A stretch of 64,000 bases of DNA, taken from the NCBI GenBank assembly GCA_002069015.1, contig MWBL01000005.1, positions 1 through 64,000 on the forward strand, given 5' to 3'. The stretch is from Firmicutes bacterium ADurb.Bin300. GTDB lineage: Bacteria > Bacillota > Clostridia > Oscillospirales > Acutalibacteraceae. The notes under the pieces were generated by a model. It saw nothing but the letters and a program-made list of their open reading frames with translations. It was not told the origin of the DNA and made no database searches. Both the position numbers and the translations under genes were made by a program. The first letter of the stretch is position 1. Every line of letters begins with the position of its first letter. This document shows positions 8,213 through 16,251 of this stretch, piece by piece.

Positions 8213-8243
8213 GATAATACCCACTAAGCAAATACGCTTAGTG
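8191..8243. promoter_or_regulatory. Two operator palindromes over the xis-int promoter
   Basis: Site 1, AAGCAAATTTGCTT (8191-8204), fills the promoter spacer. Site 2, CACTAAGC-AAATAC-GCTTAGTG (8222-8243), lies just past the start region. Both share the AAGC...GCTT half sites and are natural targets for the divergent XRE repressor. Bases 8244-8468 then form a long untranslated leader with no convincing start signal. Confidence 0.65.
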
Positions 8244-8468
8244 TCAGAAAATCTCCTTACAACTATGCATAAATATTCCGATTTATAACGTTATGTGGGA
8301 GGGCGTTTTCAATACAACTGAATGACCGTCCAAGTGGGATATGATTTTGCCAAGACCTCCGAGTGGCGACGGAGTGAGCGAAACAACGCCGCTGAAAAAA
8401 GCAGGGGTAGGAACGGCACTTGGGTAGAAGGGCACACCAACGAACTAATGAAGAAAGGAGGACAACCT

Positions 8469-8669
8469 ATGGGACAACAGTTTATGCGAGTGGAAGAAGT
8501 CGCTGAGATCCTCGACGTTTCGACCTCTTATGCCTACAAGGTCATACGGGAACTGAACGAGGAATTGAAGCGCAAAGGCTTTATTACCATCTCAGGAAGA
8601 ATCAATCGAGAATATTTTAATGAAAGGCTGTACGAAGCCAGAAAGGAGAATAAAAATGCCTGTTTATAA
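8469..8669 (+). CDS. Excisionase / MerR-type small helix-turn-helix protein
   Basis: A 66-aa winged-HTH protein (MRVEEVAEILDVSTSYAYKVIRELNEELKRKGF) of the excisionase/AlpA-like kind encoded next to Tn916-type integrases. It would bind the element ends and direct the integrase towards excision. The ATG at 8469 is preceded by GAAAGGAGGACAACCT; the frame is open further upstream without a ribosome site. Its last 14 bases overlap the integrase start, implying coupled translation. Confidence 0.8.
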   Translation: MGQQFMRVEEVAEILDVSTSYAYKVIRELNEELKRKGFITISGRINREYFNERLYEARKENKNACL

Positions 8670-9744
8670 GAATGAAGAAAATGGCACCTGGTATGTTTTA
8701 ACCCGATACTTGGATTGGAAGGGCGAACGCAAGCAGAAATGTAAGCGTGGCTTTGAAACCAAGCGTGAAGCGCAGGAGTGGGAGCGAGTATTCCAACAGC
8801 AGAGTGCCGCTGATATGGATATGAACTTCACCGCCTTTGTGGAGTTGTATATCAAAGATATAAAACCCCGATTAAAGGAAAATACTTGGCTAACCAAAAA
8901 GCATATCATTGAAACCAAGATTTTACCCTACTTTGAAAAGAAAAACGTCAGCGAGATCACCACAAAGGATGTAATCGCCTGGCAGAACGAACTTCTTGCT
9001 TTCCGTGACGAAAACAAGAAGCCGTACTCACAGACCTATCTCAAAACCGTCCACAATCAGCTCAGCGCCATTTTCAACCACGCTGTAAGACACTATGACC
9101 TTCGCTCCAATCCCGCCGCAAAAGCCGGTAACATGGGCACAGAGGAACGTAAGGAAATGAAGTTTTGGACGAAAGACGAGTATAAGAAGTTTGCTGATGA
9201 AATGATGGATAAGCCCGTTTCCTATTATGCGTTTGAAATGCTGTATTGGTGCGGCATCCGTGAGGGCGAATTGCTCGCTCTGACTGCGGGAGACTTCGAC
9301 TTTGAAAAAGGTACAGTCACAATCAATAAATCTTATCAGCGCTTGCACGGCGAGGATGTAATTACCACGCCGAAAACAAAGAAAAGCAACCGCACAATTA
9401 AAATGCCGCAGTTTCTCTGTGAGGAAATGCAGGATTATATCGGTATGCTGTACGGTTATAAAAAGAAAGACCGTATTTTCCCGATTTCAAAGAACTATCT
9501 GCACCGTGAAATGGATCGTGGCTCAAGAGCCGCAGGGGTGAAGCGTATCCGCATTCACGACTTGCGACACAGCCATATTTCCCTACTCATAGATATGGGA
9601 TTTTCTGCGGTTGCAATCGCTGACCGAGTAGGTCACGAAAGCATTGAAATCACTTACCGTTATGCACACCTATTCCCGTCCAAGCAGACGGAAATGGCAA
9701 AGAAACTTGAATATGAAAGGAAAGATATTGAAAATGTCAGCTAA
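8656..9744 (+). CDS. Tyrosine site-specific integrase (Tn916-type)
   Basis: A 362-aa tyrosine recombinase for integration and excision of the element. An N-terminal arm-binding region (MPVYKNEENGTWYVLTRYLDWKG...KRGFETKREAQEWE) is followed by a SAM-like core-binding domain and a catalytic domain. Catalytic residues are visible: Arg in GIREGELLAL, HDLRH at 301-305, the second His/Arg region RVGHESI, and the tyrosine nucleophile in YAHLF (about Y336). ATG 8656 follows AAAGGAGAATAAAA; an upstream in-frame ATG at 8620 lies within xis. It overlaps the mobC-like gene by 11 nt. Confidence 0.95.
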   Translation: MPVYKNEENGTWYVLTRYLDWKGERKQKCKRGFETKREAQEWERVFQQQSAADMDMNFTAFVELYIKDIKPRLKENTWLTKKHIIETKILPYFEKKNVSEITTKDVIAWQNELLAFRDENKKPYSQTYLKTVHNQLSAIFNHAVRHYDLRSNPAAKAGNMGTEERKEMKFWTKDEYKKFADEMMDKPVSYYAFEMLYWCGIREGELLALTAGDFDFEKGTVTINKSYQRLHGEDVITTPKTKKSNRTIKMPQFLCEEMQDYIGMLYGYKKKDRIFPISKNYLHREMDRGSRAAGVKRIRIHDLRHSHISLLIDMGFSAVAIADRVGHESIEITYRYAHLFPSKQTEMAKKLEYERKDIENVS

Positions 9745-10051
9745 AAATCTTGACCGTCACAACCGTTGGAGAAGCAAATCAATCGCTTTCAGAATGTCAC
9801 CGCAGGAGGCCGATATTTTGGATAGCAACGTCAGATTATCGGGACTCACAAAACAAGATTATCTTTGCGCCCGTGCCTTGCAGCAGGAAATCACGGTGGT
9901 AGGCAATCCGAGGGTGTATAAGGCTCTCCGCAATGAACTCGCTGCCGTCCTCGATGAACTGAAACGCATCGAGGACGGTGTCGGAGTTCACGATGATCTG
10001 CTCGACCGCATTGAGCAAATCAACACCACACTATACGGAATGAAGGAGTGA
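9734..10051 (+). CDS. MobC-like mobilisation accessory protein
   Basis: A 105-aa protein resembling small relaxosome proteins: an N-terminal ribbon-helix-helix-like stretch (RSKSIAFRMSPQEADILDSNVRLSGLTKQDYLCARAL), then a helical region with charged repeats (LRNELAAVLDELKRIEDG). Such proteins bind oriT and help the relaxase. The ATG overlaps the end of int, and GAAAGGAAAGATATTGAAA supplies a ribosome site. Assignment is by sequence feel and context; the family is diverse. Confidence 0.65.
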   Translation: MSAKNLDRHNRWRSKSIAFRMSPQEADILDSNVRLSGLTKQDYLCARALQQEITVVGNPRVYKALRNELAAVLDELKRIEDGVGVHDDLLDRIEQINTTLYGMKE

Positions 10052-10055
10052 AAGG

Positions 10056-10199
10056 ATGGCTTATAAAACCGAAAAGACTGTTCCCGACGTATCTGTTGGC
10101 GCAGATACGGAACAGCCTTCTGAAAAATATACTGCACATATTATAACCGAAAGCTCCTCCAATTTCAATAATTTTGAGCAAATTTTAAAAAGGAGGTAA
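10056..10199 (+). CDS. Small element-encoded protein, 47 aa, unknown function
   Basis: A short ORF with a good ribosome site (GGAGTGAAAGG) starting five bases after the mobC-like stop. The product is polar and begins MAYKTEKTVPDVSV. Its final codons are read from AAAAGGAGG, so the end of this ORF is the ribosome site of the RepA-like gene at 10205. It may be a real small protein or mainly a coupling device. No family recognised. Confidence 0.55.
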   Translation: MAYKTEKTVPDVSVGADTEQPSEKYTAHIITESSSNFNNFEQILKRR

Positions 10200-10204
10200 C
10201 GCCT

Positions 10205-11179
10205 ATGGCGGAATTAAAAATCATCAGTATGGATGAAGTTGTCGTCGAAGAAGTGGAATGGCTGTGGTATCCCTATATCCCGTTCGGGAAATTGACCATT
10301 ATTCACGGCGACGGCGGCGAAGGTAAAACGACGCTCATACTGCGATTGGCGGCTTTGTTGTCAAGGGGAGCAAAACTCCCCTGCGACGACACCGAGCGTG
10401 AGCCGATCAAGGTAATATATCAAACCGCAGAGGATGGACTTGGTGATACCATCAAACCCCGACTTCTTGCCGGTGATGCAGACTGCTCACAAATCAAGGT
10501 GATTGACGAGTCAGAAGCGGCGCTGACGATGCTTGATGAGAGAGTGGAAAAGGCGATTGCGGAAACAGGCGCACGGGTAATTATCTTAGATCCGATGCAA
10601 GCCTATATCGGCGCAAGGGTGGATATGAACCGAGCAAACGAAGTCCGTACCATTCTCTCTCAGCTCGGCAGGATCGCTGAGAAATATAGTTGTGCGATTA
10701 TCCTTGTAGGGCACTTGAATAAGGCGCAGGGCAACAAATCCAATTACAGAGGTCTTGGCTCGGTGGACTTTCAAGCAACGGCGAGAAGTGTGCTTGTTGT
10801 CGGCAGAGTAAAGGACAAGCCTGAGATACGAGTGGCGGCGCATCAAAAATCGTCCCTCGCACCGGAGGGTAAACCCATCGCTTTTGAGCTGAGTGAAGCC
10901 AACGGTTTCCTATGGCTCGGCTACTATGATATTTCTATCGACGATCTACTCAGCGGTATCAGCCGTGAGAAGAAATCCGATATGGCTGAAAGCCTTATCG
11001 TTGACTGCCTATCCGACGGAAGGTATCCGCAACAGACCTTGCTGCAAAAAGCAAAGAGTATGGGTATCTCCAAACGGGTGCTTGATGAAGCAAAGAAAAC
11101 GCTGAACGTGCGGTCTGTGAAGGAAGGCAGTCAATGGTATTGGCTACTACCCGAAGCAAAAGAGTACAGCGACCTGTAA
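10205..11179 (+). CDS. RepA-like AAA/RecA-fold ATPase (putative replicative helicase)
   Basis: A 324-aa RecA-like P-loop ATPase: Walker A GDGGEGKTTL (about residues 35-44), Walker B VIILDPMQAY (about 122-131), sensor HLNKAQG (about 169), then a C-terminal winged-helix-like region (DGRYPQQTLLQKAKSMGISKRVLDEAKKTLNV). It resembles the RSF1010 RepA / AAA_25 helicases of mobilizable elements and phages, which unwind element DNA during transfer-linked replication. AAGGAGG ends eight bases before the ATG. Between it and the relaxase lies the oriT region. Confidence 0.85.
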   Translation: MAELKIISMDEVVVEEVEWLWYPYIPFGKLTIIHGDGGEGKTTLILRLAALLSRGAKLPCDDTEREPIKVIYQTAEDGLGDTIKPRLLAGDADCSQIKVIDESEAALTMLDERVEKAIAETGARVIILDPMQAYIGARVDMNRANEVRTILSQLGRIAEKYSCAIILVGHLNKAQGNKSNYRGLGSVDFQATARSVLVVGRVKDKPEIRVAAHQKSSLAPEGKPIAFELSEANGFLWLGYYDISIDDLLSGISREKKSDMAESLIVDCLSDGRYPQQTLLQKAKSMGISKRVLDEAKKTLNVRSVKEGSQWYWLLPEAKEYSDL

Positions 11180-11185
11180 GGTTGC

Positions 11186-11232
11186 AACATTGCAAAGGTG
11201 CGGGACTTTCGCAATCTTGCAATGTTCTTTTT
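11186..11232 (+). terminator. Hairpin with T run after the RepA-like gene
   Basis: A 10-bp perfect stem AACATTGCAA / TTGCAATGTT enclosing a possible inner pairing (TGCG/CGCA), followed by CTTTTT, six bases after the repA-like stop. It fits an intrinsic terminator and may also be part of the origin region. Confidence 0.55.
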
Positions 11233-11296
11233 CGGCAGGTATGCCAATACGAAGTTTAGGCGGGGTGCAGGGTGCCCTTTTCAAAGGGCGGCTCTG

Positions 11297-11337
11297 CTGG
11301 GGTGTTGTCCGCAGACAACGGGGCAATGCCCCACACC
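11297..11337. other. Three-way-junction-like fold in the oriT region
   Basis: GTTGTC-CGCA-GACAAC (11302-11317) and GGGGC-AAT-GCCCC (11318-11330) form two adjacent hairpins closed by GGGGT/ACCCC (11297-11301 with 11333-11337). Such GC-rich structures occur near transfer and single-strand origins, but the function here is unknown. Confidence 0.4.
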
Positions 11338-11377
11338 CCCTCGGAGAGCCCACGACATCTTTACAGCCGAAGTGCTG

Positions 11378-11420
11378 AAAGTGTCATAGTGGGTTACACA
11401 CTTTGAAAAAGTTGTGTAAC
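11378..11420. other. oriT: Candidate MobV-type origin of transfer (oriT)
   Basis: Lies 43 bases upstream of the relaxase start. AAAGTGT (11378-11384) and ACACTTT (11398-11404) flank CATAGTGGGTTAC. This mirrors the pMV158 layout, in which inverted AAAGTAT/ATACTTT arms surround AGTGTG|TTA. By analogy the nick would fall between 11393 and 11394 (AGTGGG|TTA). A second dyad, GTTACACA...TGTGTAAC (11393-11420), overlaps it. Confidence 0.6.
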
Positions 11421-11463
11421 AGCGGCTCCCGTAAGTTCGCCAACAGAAAGGAAGTGAGAACGG

Positions 11464-12717
11464 ATGGCGAAAGAAAATTTTTGTGTCGCCCGTGTCGAAA
11501 CCCGCACAAGAGCATCGGTGGGCAAGTTTGAGCGACACATCGAACGTAAAAATGAAAGCTACGAAAATATGAATGTTGACCTATCTCGCACTCCGATGAA
11601 CGTGAGTTATAAGAGCTGCGGTGAGTTGACCTACAACGAATATCTTGAGGAATTGATTGCCGCAGGAACGGTATCGCTAAAAGGTCTGAAACCCGATGCA
11701 TCTGTTTTTGACGAAATGATTATGGATGTAAATACCGATTATTTCGACCAGAACGGCGGCTATGAATATGCTTGCCACTTCTATGAAGAAGCGTTCCACT
11801 TTGCCGAAAAAATATACGGGAAGGACAATATTATCTCTGCTGTTATGCACGCTGATGAATTGAACGTGGCTATGACCGAGAAATACGGCAGACCGATTTA
11901 CCACTACCACCTGCACATTATGGCTTTGCCGGTGGTGGATAAAGAGGTGCGCTGGACAAAGCGTTGCAAAGATCCGGAGCTTGTAGGAAAGGTCAAAGAG
12001 GTTATTCACCAAGTCAGCCATTCAAAGAAATGGCGGTCCGAAAAGGCGGTTGATGAAGATGGAAATCCCATCCTCAATAGCAAAGGGAAACAGATTTATC
12101 ACGCTTCTTACAGTATTCTGCAGGACAAATTTTTTAAGCATATGCAGGACGCAGGCTTCACAGGTTTTGTTCGTGGAGATCGTGGCAGTACCGCCGAAAA
12201 CCTGACCTCGCTTGAATATAAAATCAGGCAAGACCAAAGGCGGTTGGCCGAACTTTCCGAGCAGATCGCAAGCGAACAAGTGCGTTATGACGATAATCAT
12301 AATGCTTTTATGACCTTTGCAGAAATTGACGGCTCAGGCAAAAAATCGCTCACCGGCAAATACACCGTTTCGGCAGATGATTATGAAAAGCTGACCACCC
12401 TTGCCAAACGAAGCTATTCGGCGGTCTCAGAAGCAAAGAAATTGCAAGAGGAAAACCGATATTTATCACGCCGAATATGGTCGCTTCAATCGGAAGTATC
12501 ACAACTGCGGCAGGCTCTATCGGAGCTTACAGAAAAATGCAGATCGTATCTGGAAGCGCTGAAAGCGGCGCCGAAAGCCGTTAAGGAGTTTATAGACGGT
12601 ATCCTTGAACGCTTCAAAAAACAGGAAAAGAAGATCGAATATAAGCCGATTCCTGCTCCCAAAACAAACACCCAAGAGCGTGGGAAACGCTCAAAAAATA
12701 AAGATTATGAAAGGTAG
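11464..12717 (+). CDS. MobV-family relaxase (plasmid recombination enzyme, Pre/Mob)
   Basis: A 417-aa conjugative relaxase that nicks oriT and pilots the strand. Motif I (ARVETRTRASVGKFERHIERKN...NVDLSRTPMNVSY, residues 9-49) carries the MobV N-D-SRT-N-Y pattern. Motif III is HADE (129-132) plus the metal-binding triad HYHLH (147-151) before the P-V strand. A long coiled-coil region (about 220-380: KIRQDQRRLAELSEQIASEQ, KKLQEENRYLSRRIWSLQSEVSQLRQALSEL) precedes a basic tail. ATG follows GAAAGGAAGTGAGAACGG. The family normally acts on AGTGtG-TTA sites such as the one just upstream. Confidence 0.92.
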   Translation: MAKENFCVARVETRTRASVGKFERHIERKNESYENMNVDLSRTPMNVSYKSCGELTYNEYLEELIAAGTVSLKGLKPDASVFDEMIMDVNTDYFDQNGGYEYACHFYEEAFHFAEKIYGKDNIISAVMHADELNVAMTEKYGRPIYHYHLHIMALPVVDKEVRWTKRCKDPELVGKVKEVIHQVSHSKKWRSEKAVDEDGNPILNSKGKQIYHASYSILQDKFFKHMQDAGFTGFVRGDRGSTAENLTSLEYKIRQDQRRLAELSEQIASEQVRYDDNHNAFMTFAEIDGSGKKSLTGKYTVSADDYEKLTTLAKRSYSAVSEAKKLQEENRYLSRRIWSLQSEVSQLRQALSELTEKCRSYLEALKAAPKAVKEFIDGILERFKKQEKKIEYKPIPAPKTNTQERGKRSKNKDYER

Positions 12718-12726
12718 GACAACACA

Positions 12727-13104
12727 ATGAAACAGCATTTCACAGACGAAAGAACGGGTATCAGCTACACCTTGCGGGGAGATTATTATCTGCCTGACCT
12801 TGCATTACCCGCCGAAGAACAAATCGTAGTCGGCATTTGGGGACAGCGGCGCTTGCGGTATATCAAGGCGCACCGCAAAGGTTTTTATACAACCTTGCTC
12901 ACAAAATGCGAGCTGAACAGACACCTTGCCGATGTAAACAAGCAGGCTGAGGATATGTTTTTTCGGCTTGTAAAACAGATGGCAGAGAGTGAGGGTGTTA
13001 CCGAAAAACTCAAAGCAGATAATCAAATGGAGTGGGTTGCTCGGATGAATAATATCCGTAGCAGAGCCTCAGAAATCGTGAATCACGATATAATTTATAA
13101 CTAA
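12727..13104 (+). CDS. TnpV-like transposon-encoded protein
   Basis: A 125-aa protein of the TnpV type found on Tn4451/Tn4453-like and other Clostridia mobilizable elements. The YTLRGDYYLPDLALPAEEQ...IGIWGQRRLRYIKAHRKGFYTTLLTKCELNRHLADVNKQAEDMF pattern is characteristic. Biochemical function is not established. It follows the relaxase by nine bases and ends before a terminator, closing the backbone operon. Confidence 0.8.
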   Translation: MKQHFTDERTGISYTLRGDYYLPDLALPAEEQIVVGIWGQRRLRYIKAHRKGFYTTLLTKCELNRHLADVNKQAEDMFFRLVKQMAESEGVTEKLKADNQMEWVARMNNIRSRASEIVNHDIIYN

Positions 13105-13114
13105 CCGATGTACG

Positions 13115-13152
13115 GCGGCAGGGAGATTTACTTCTCTCTGTCGCTATTTTTT
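13115..13152 (+). terminator. Terminator after tnpV
   Basis: Twelve-bp stem GCGGCAGGGAGA / TCTCTCTGTCGC (two G-U pairs), followed by TATTTTTT. Confidence 0.8.
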
Positions 13153-13171
13153 GTTACTTTTCTAAAATATA

Positions 13172-13200
13172 TTGACAAATCTTCTCTAATGCGTTAGAAT
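13172..13200 (+). promoter_or_regulatory. Promoter of the blaI-M56 operon
   Basis: TTGACA (13172-13177), a 17-bp spacer and TAGAAT (13195-13200), 41 bases before the blaI ATG; overlapped by an operator palindrome. Confidence 0.85.
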
Positions 13201-13224
13201 AATAGTGACCTCTAACAGATTAGA
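13185..13224. promoter_or_regulatory. Paired BlaI-family operators
   Basis: Two dyads of the same half site, TCTAAT-GC-GTTAGA (13185-13198) and TCTAAC-AG-ATTAGA (13211-13224), with centres 26 bp apart. The first covers the -10 box and the second lies just downstream. They are the expected autoregulatory sites of the BlaI-type repressor encoded next. Confidence 0.75.
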
Positions 13225-13240
13225 AAAAGGAGCGTTTACT

Positions 13241-13612
13241 ATGAATACACCGAAAGTGTTTGAAAGTGAATATCGTTTTTGCCTGATTTTGTGGGAGAAC
13301 GAACCCGTAAGAACTACAGAATTAGTAACTCTGTGCCAAGATCAACTCGGATGGAAGCCTACGACCACCTATACGGTTATCAAACGGCTCTCCGAACGTG
13401 GTATTTTGGAAAACAACAATAAGATTGTCACTTCACTTGTAAGTAAAGACCAAGTACAGGCAGCCGAGATAAATGAAATGGTAGAAAAGACCTTTGAGGG
13501 TTCCTTGCCGGCGTTTATTGCTGCTTTCACGAAACATCAAAAAATCTCCGATGCCGAGATTGATGCGGTTCAGCAGATGATAGATCGTTATAGGAAAGGA
13601 GAATCAAAATGA
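13241..13612 (+). CDS. BlaI/MecI/CopY-family transcriptional repressor
   Basis: A 123-aa penicillinase-repressor family protein: winged helix (residues 5-75, FCLILWENEPVRTTELVTLCQDQLGWKPTTTYTVIKRLSERGILE), then a helical dimerisation tail (FEGSLPAFIAAFTKHQKISDAEIDAVQQMIDRYR). Such repressors dimerise on dyads in their own promoter and are released when the M56 sensor protease cleaves them. The ATG at 13241 follows AAAAAGGAGC; the longer frame would start inside the operator. It overlaps the M56 gene by ATGA, so the pair is coupled. Confidence 0.92.
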   Translation: MNTPKVFESEYRFCLILWENEPVRTTELVTLCQDQLGWKPTTTYTVIKRLSERGILENNNKIVTSLVSKDQVQAAEINEMVEKTFEGSLPAFIAAFTKHQKISDAEIDAVQQMIDRYRKGESK

Positions 13613-16218
13613 GTGAGTTCTTCTTAACTATTGTCAATATGAGCATATCGGCAAGCTGGATAGTTCTTGCTGTGTTGCTTTTGCGTTTGCTTCTCAAGAA
13701 AGCACCAAAATGGATTACTGTGCTTCTTTGGGGTATTGTTGCTGTCAGACTGATTTGCTCTTTCACGATTGAAAGTGTAATGAGTTTGATACCCAGCGCA
13801 GAAACTATCAGCCCGGAAATAATGATGGATGCCACTCCTGAAATCAATTCCGGCATTCCAATTCTTAATAATACGATAAATCCTGTTATCAGTGAGTCTT
13901 TTGCTCCTGATCCTGTAACGAGTGCAAATCCGTTGCAAATATTAATTCCAGTGTTGTCGGTCGTATGGGTTGTCGGTACCGCCGTAATGCTCGTATATAC
14001 CGCAATCAGCTATTTCAAAGTAAAGAGAAAAATCGGCACTGCGGTATTGCTCCGTGATAATATCTTTCAGAGCGAAAGCGTTATTTCGCCTTTTGTCCTT
14101 GGACTTATAAAGCCGAAGATATATCTGCCTTTTGGTATGAATGAGCAGGATATGTCCCACGTTATTGCACACGAGCAAGCACATATCCGCCGTAAAGACC
14201 ATTGGTGGAAACCGTTTGGTTTTCTTATTCTCACGCTTCATTGGTTTAATCCTCTGATGTGGCTTGGTTATATATTGCTTTGTCGTGATATTGAACTTGC
14301 TTGTGATGAAAAGGTTATAAAAGAATTGAACACCGAGCAGAAAGCGGACTATTCTCAAGCATTACTTACCTGTAGCGTAAATCGCCGTATGATTGCGGCT
14401 TGTCCTCTTGCTTTCGGTGAAGTAGGTGTAAAAGACAGAGTGAGGTCAGTTCTAAATTATAAGAAACCTGCGTTTTGGATTATTGTGGTCGCTATTATTA
14501 CAAGTGTTGCCGTTGCTGTATGTTTCTTGACAAATCCGACTTCCGATAAACTTAAGAATATCGAAAATAGAACGTTGAACTCAATTTCAGAAGAAACTGT
14601 TGCGGTTTGGGTGTCAGATGGAGAAACTTATCATTCAATAAGCACAATTAACGTAGATTTGTTAGAAGAACTTTCAAATATTAAAATCTCTCGTAAAGAA
14701 GTATCGCTGAACCGAAGTGAAGATAGAGATGCGAGTCATACACTTGTATTGCAAACAAAGCAAGATACTGAACCTACTATTTACTCATATTTGAAAGGTT
14801 TATATATTCACTTTAATTCTGATTTCTCATCAGTTTGGGTGAATGATGGTGTAAAGCCCACACTGAGTTACAGAGTTATCAATCCACAAAAGGCAAAACA
14901 GATCTACGAGGATATTGCCAACTTTGCCGGCGACGAAAAACTCATTTGGACTTATCAGCCAATGCTTAGTTTTACGGGACATTCTTTCAGGGGCTTCTCA
15001 TTCGATTTTGATTACACTCATATCGAAGCCACCTGCACAGGAGGAGAATTCTGTAATCTTGATGTCGCTGGGCAACCATATGGTACTAAAATGCGTTTTG
15101 AAAACGAGAATACCGTATATTGGACACCAAAGGAAGCGGTAATTGAAAAGATTCCACAACAATCCGAAGTAACCTTAGAGATTTATAATAATGAAACTCA
15201 AGTACACAAGTGTACCATAGTATTTGAGTGTGTTTCCCGAGATACTGCAAAGGCTGAGTTTGAGATTTATTTGAAGGTGCCGGATGGTTTACAAATGGTT
15301 TCCACCGATGTAGATATCAAACTTGTAGAACAGAGTTCAATTTCCAATGTCGGCAGTACTGATTCAAGCAATGTTCAAACTTTTGAATCAACAGTATCTT
15401 ATGCAAATTGGGCAGAAGCAAGCGAAATTTATTTTGGATCACTTAACAAAGACAAAATGGCTATCAGCAGCATTAAACACCTGCCTATCTACAGATTTGA
15501 TACCTTGAATGATTTGGAACAATTCAAGCAAACATTTGGTGGTATATTTACAATGGATGGCAGTTGGGACGAAGTCCCTTCATTTAATAATGCAACAGCT
15601 AAATATGATAGTGCATTTTTTGAAGATAATAGTTTGATCTTAGTTTATGTAAGTGCAAACAATAGCACCCATCGCTTTAAGGTGCATAGCATTGGTTATG
15701 ATGAAAAATCGTTTTGTGTGCATATTGCAGAAACAACTAACGCCGAAGCAGTAGATACTGCTATGGCTGGATGGTTTGTAACCGTTGCCGTATCTGATGA
15801 GCTCATTAAAAACTGTACTGAGTTTGATGCTGACTTGAATAATGGGATTGAATTACTTAATGAAACACATTCACAAGACCAAACTGCAATACATTATCCT
15901 AACCATTTGGAATTGTATGAGGTGACGCCGGTCCACGATATTCAAGCAAAATATGATAATGAAGAATTTGTGTATCAAAAGTTGCACTACAAGGTGGCAG
16001 ACGGAACTTGGTCTTGCGAAGGGTACACATACAAATACCGCTTGGAAATCACAGGAAGATTGAACAATGCAGCTAAAAGCACAACCTATATTGTTTTGAG
16101 TAATTCAAAAGATATTACATTTGACCAAACTTGGAAAGCAAGCGGACTTAGTAGTCTGATGAGTGATTATTTTGAACCTAAAGATGCAGTGATCGTTGGA
16201 TACAAATTGTTTTCTTAA
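13609..16218 (+). CDS. M56-family (BlaR1-like) membrane sensor metalloprotease with a large extracellular region
   Basis: An 869-aa integral membrane protein. Residues 1-310 carry the BlaR1/M56 module: four predicted membrane segments, the zinc motif HEQAH (188-192), the downstream third-ligand region RDIELACDEKVIKEL and a fifth segment (about 288-306). The remaining ~560 residues are probably outside the cell. They do not show a penicillin-binding sensor domain (no SxxK/SxN/KTG arrangement recognised), so the ligand is unlikely to be a classic beta-lactam. It presumably senses a signal and cleaves the BlaI partner. No resistance or efflux gene follows, only a terminator and non-coding DNA. 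Confidence 0.88.
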   Translation: MSEFFLTIVNMSISASWIVLAVLLLRLLLKKAPKWITVLLWGIVAVRLICSFTIESVMSLIPSAETISPEIMMDATPEINSGIPILNNTINPVISESFAPDPVTSANPLQILIPVLSVVWVVGTAVMLVYTAISYFKVKRKIGTAVLLRDNIFQSESVISPFVLGLIKPKIYLPFGMNEQDMSHVIAHEQAHIRRKDHWWKPFGFLILTLHWFNPLMWLGYILLCRDIELACDEKVIKELNTEQKADYSQALLTCSVNRRMIAACPLAFGEVGVKDRVRSVLNYKKPAFWIIVVAIITSVAVAVCFLTNPTSDKLKNIENRTLNSISEETVAVWVSDGETYHSISTINVDLLEELSNIKISRKEVSLNRSEDRDASHTLVLQTKQDTEPTIYSYLKGLYIHFNSDFSSVWVNDGVKPTLSYRVINPQKAKQIYEDIANFAGDEKLIWTYQPMLSFTGHSFRGFSFDFDYTHIEATCTGGEFCNLDVAGQPYGTKMRFENENTVYWTPKEAVIEKIPQQSEVTLEIYNNETQVHKCTIVFECVSRDTAKAEFEIYLKVPDGLQMVSTDVDIKLVEQSSISNVGSTDSSNVQTFESTVSYANWAEASEIYFGSLNKDKMAISSIKHLPIYRFDTLNDLEQFKQTFGGIFTMDGSWDEVPSFNNATAKYDSAFFEDNSLILVYVSANNSTHRFKVHSIGYDEKSFCVHIAETTNAEAVDTAMAGWFVTVAVSDELIKNCTEFDADLNNGIELLNETHSQDQTAIHYPNHLELYEVTPVHDIQAKYDNEEFVYQKLHYKVADGTWSCEGYTYKYRLEITGRLNNAAKSTTYIVLSNSKDITFDQTWKASGLSSLMSDYFEPKDAVIVGYKLFS

Positions 16219-16222
16219 TAGC

Positions 16223-16251
16223 GAAGGCATCGCTTCGGCGGTGCCTTTTTT
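16223..16251 (+). terminator. Terminator after the M56 gene
   Basis: Stem AAGGCATCGC / GCGGTGCCTT (one G-U pair) with a TTCG tetraloop and a following T run. Confidence 0.85.

Noticed and set aside
11428..11444. CCCGTAAGTTCGCCAAC resembles the RSF1010-type (MOBQ) nick region
   Set aside because: The relaxase is MobV by its motifs, and a better MobV-type site lies just upstream; the resemblance is short.
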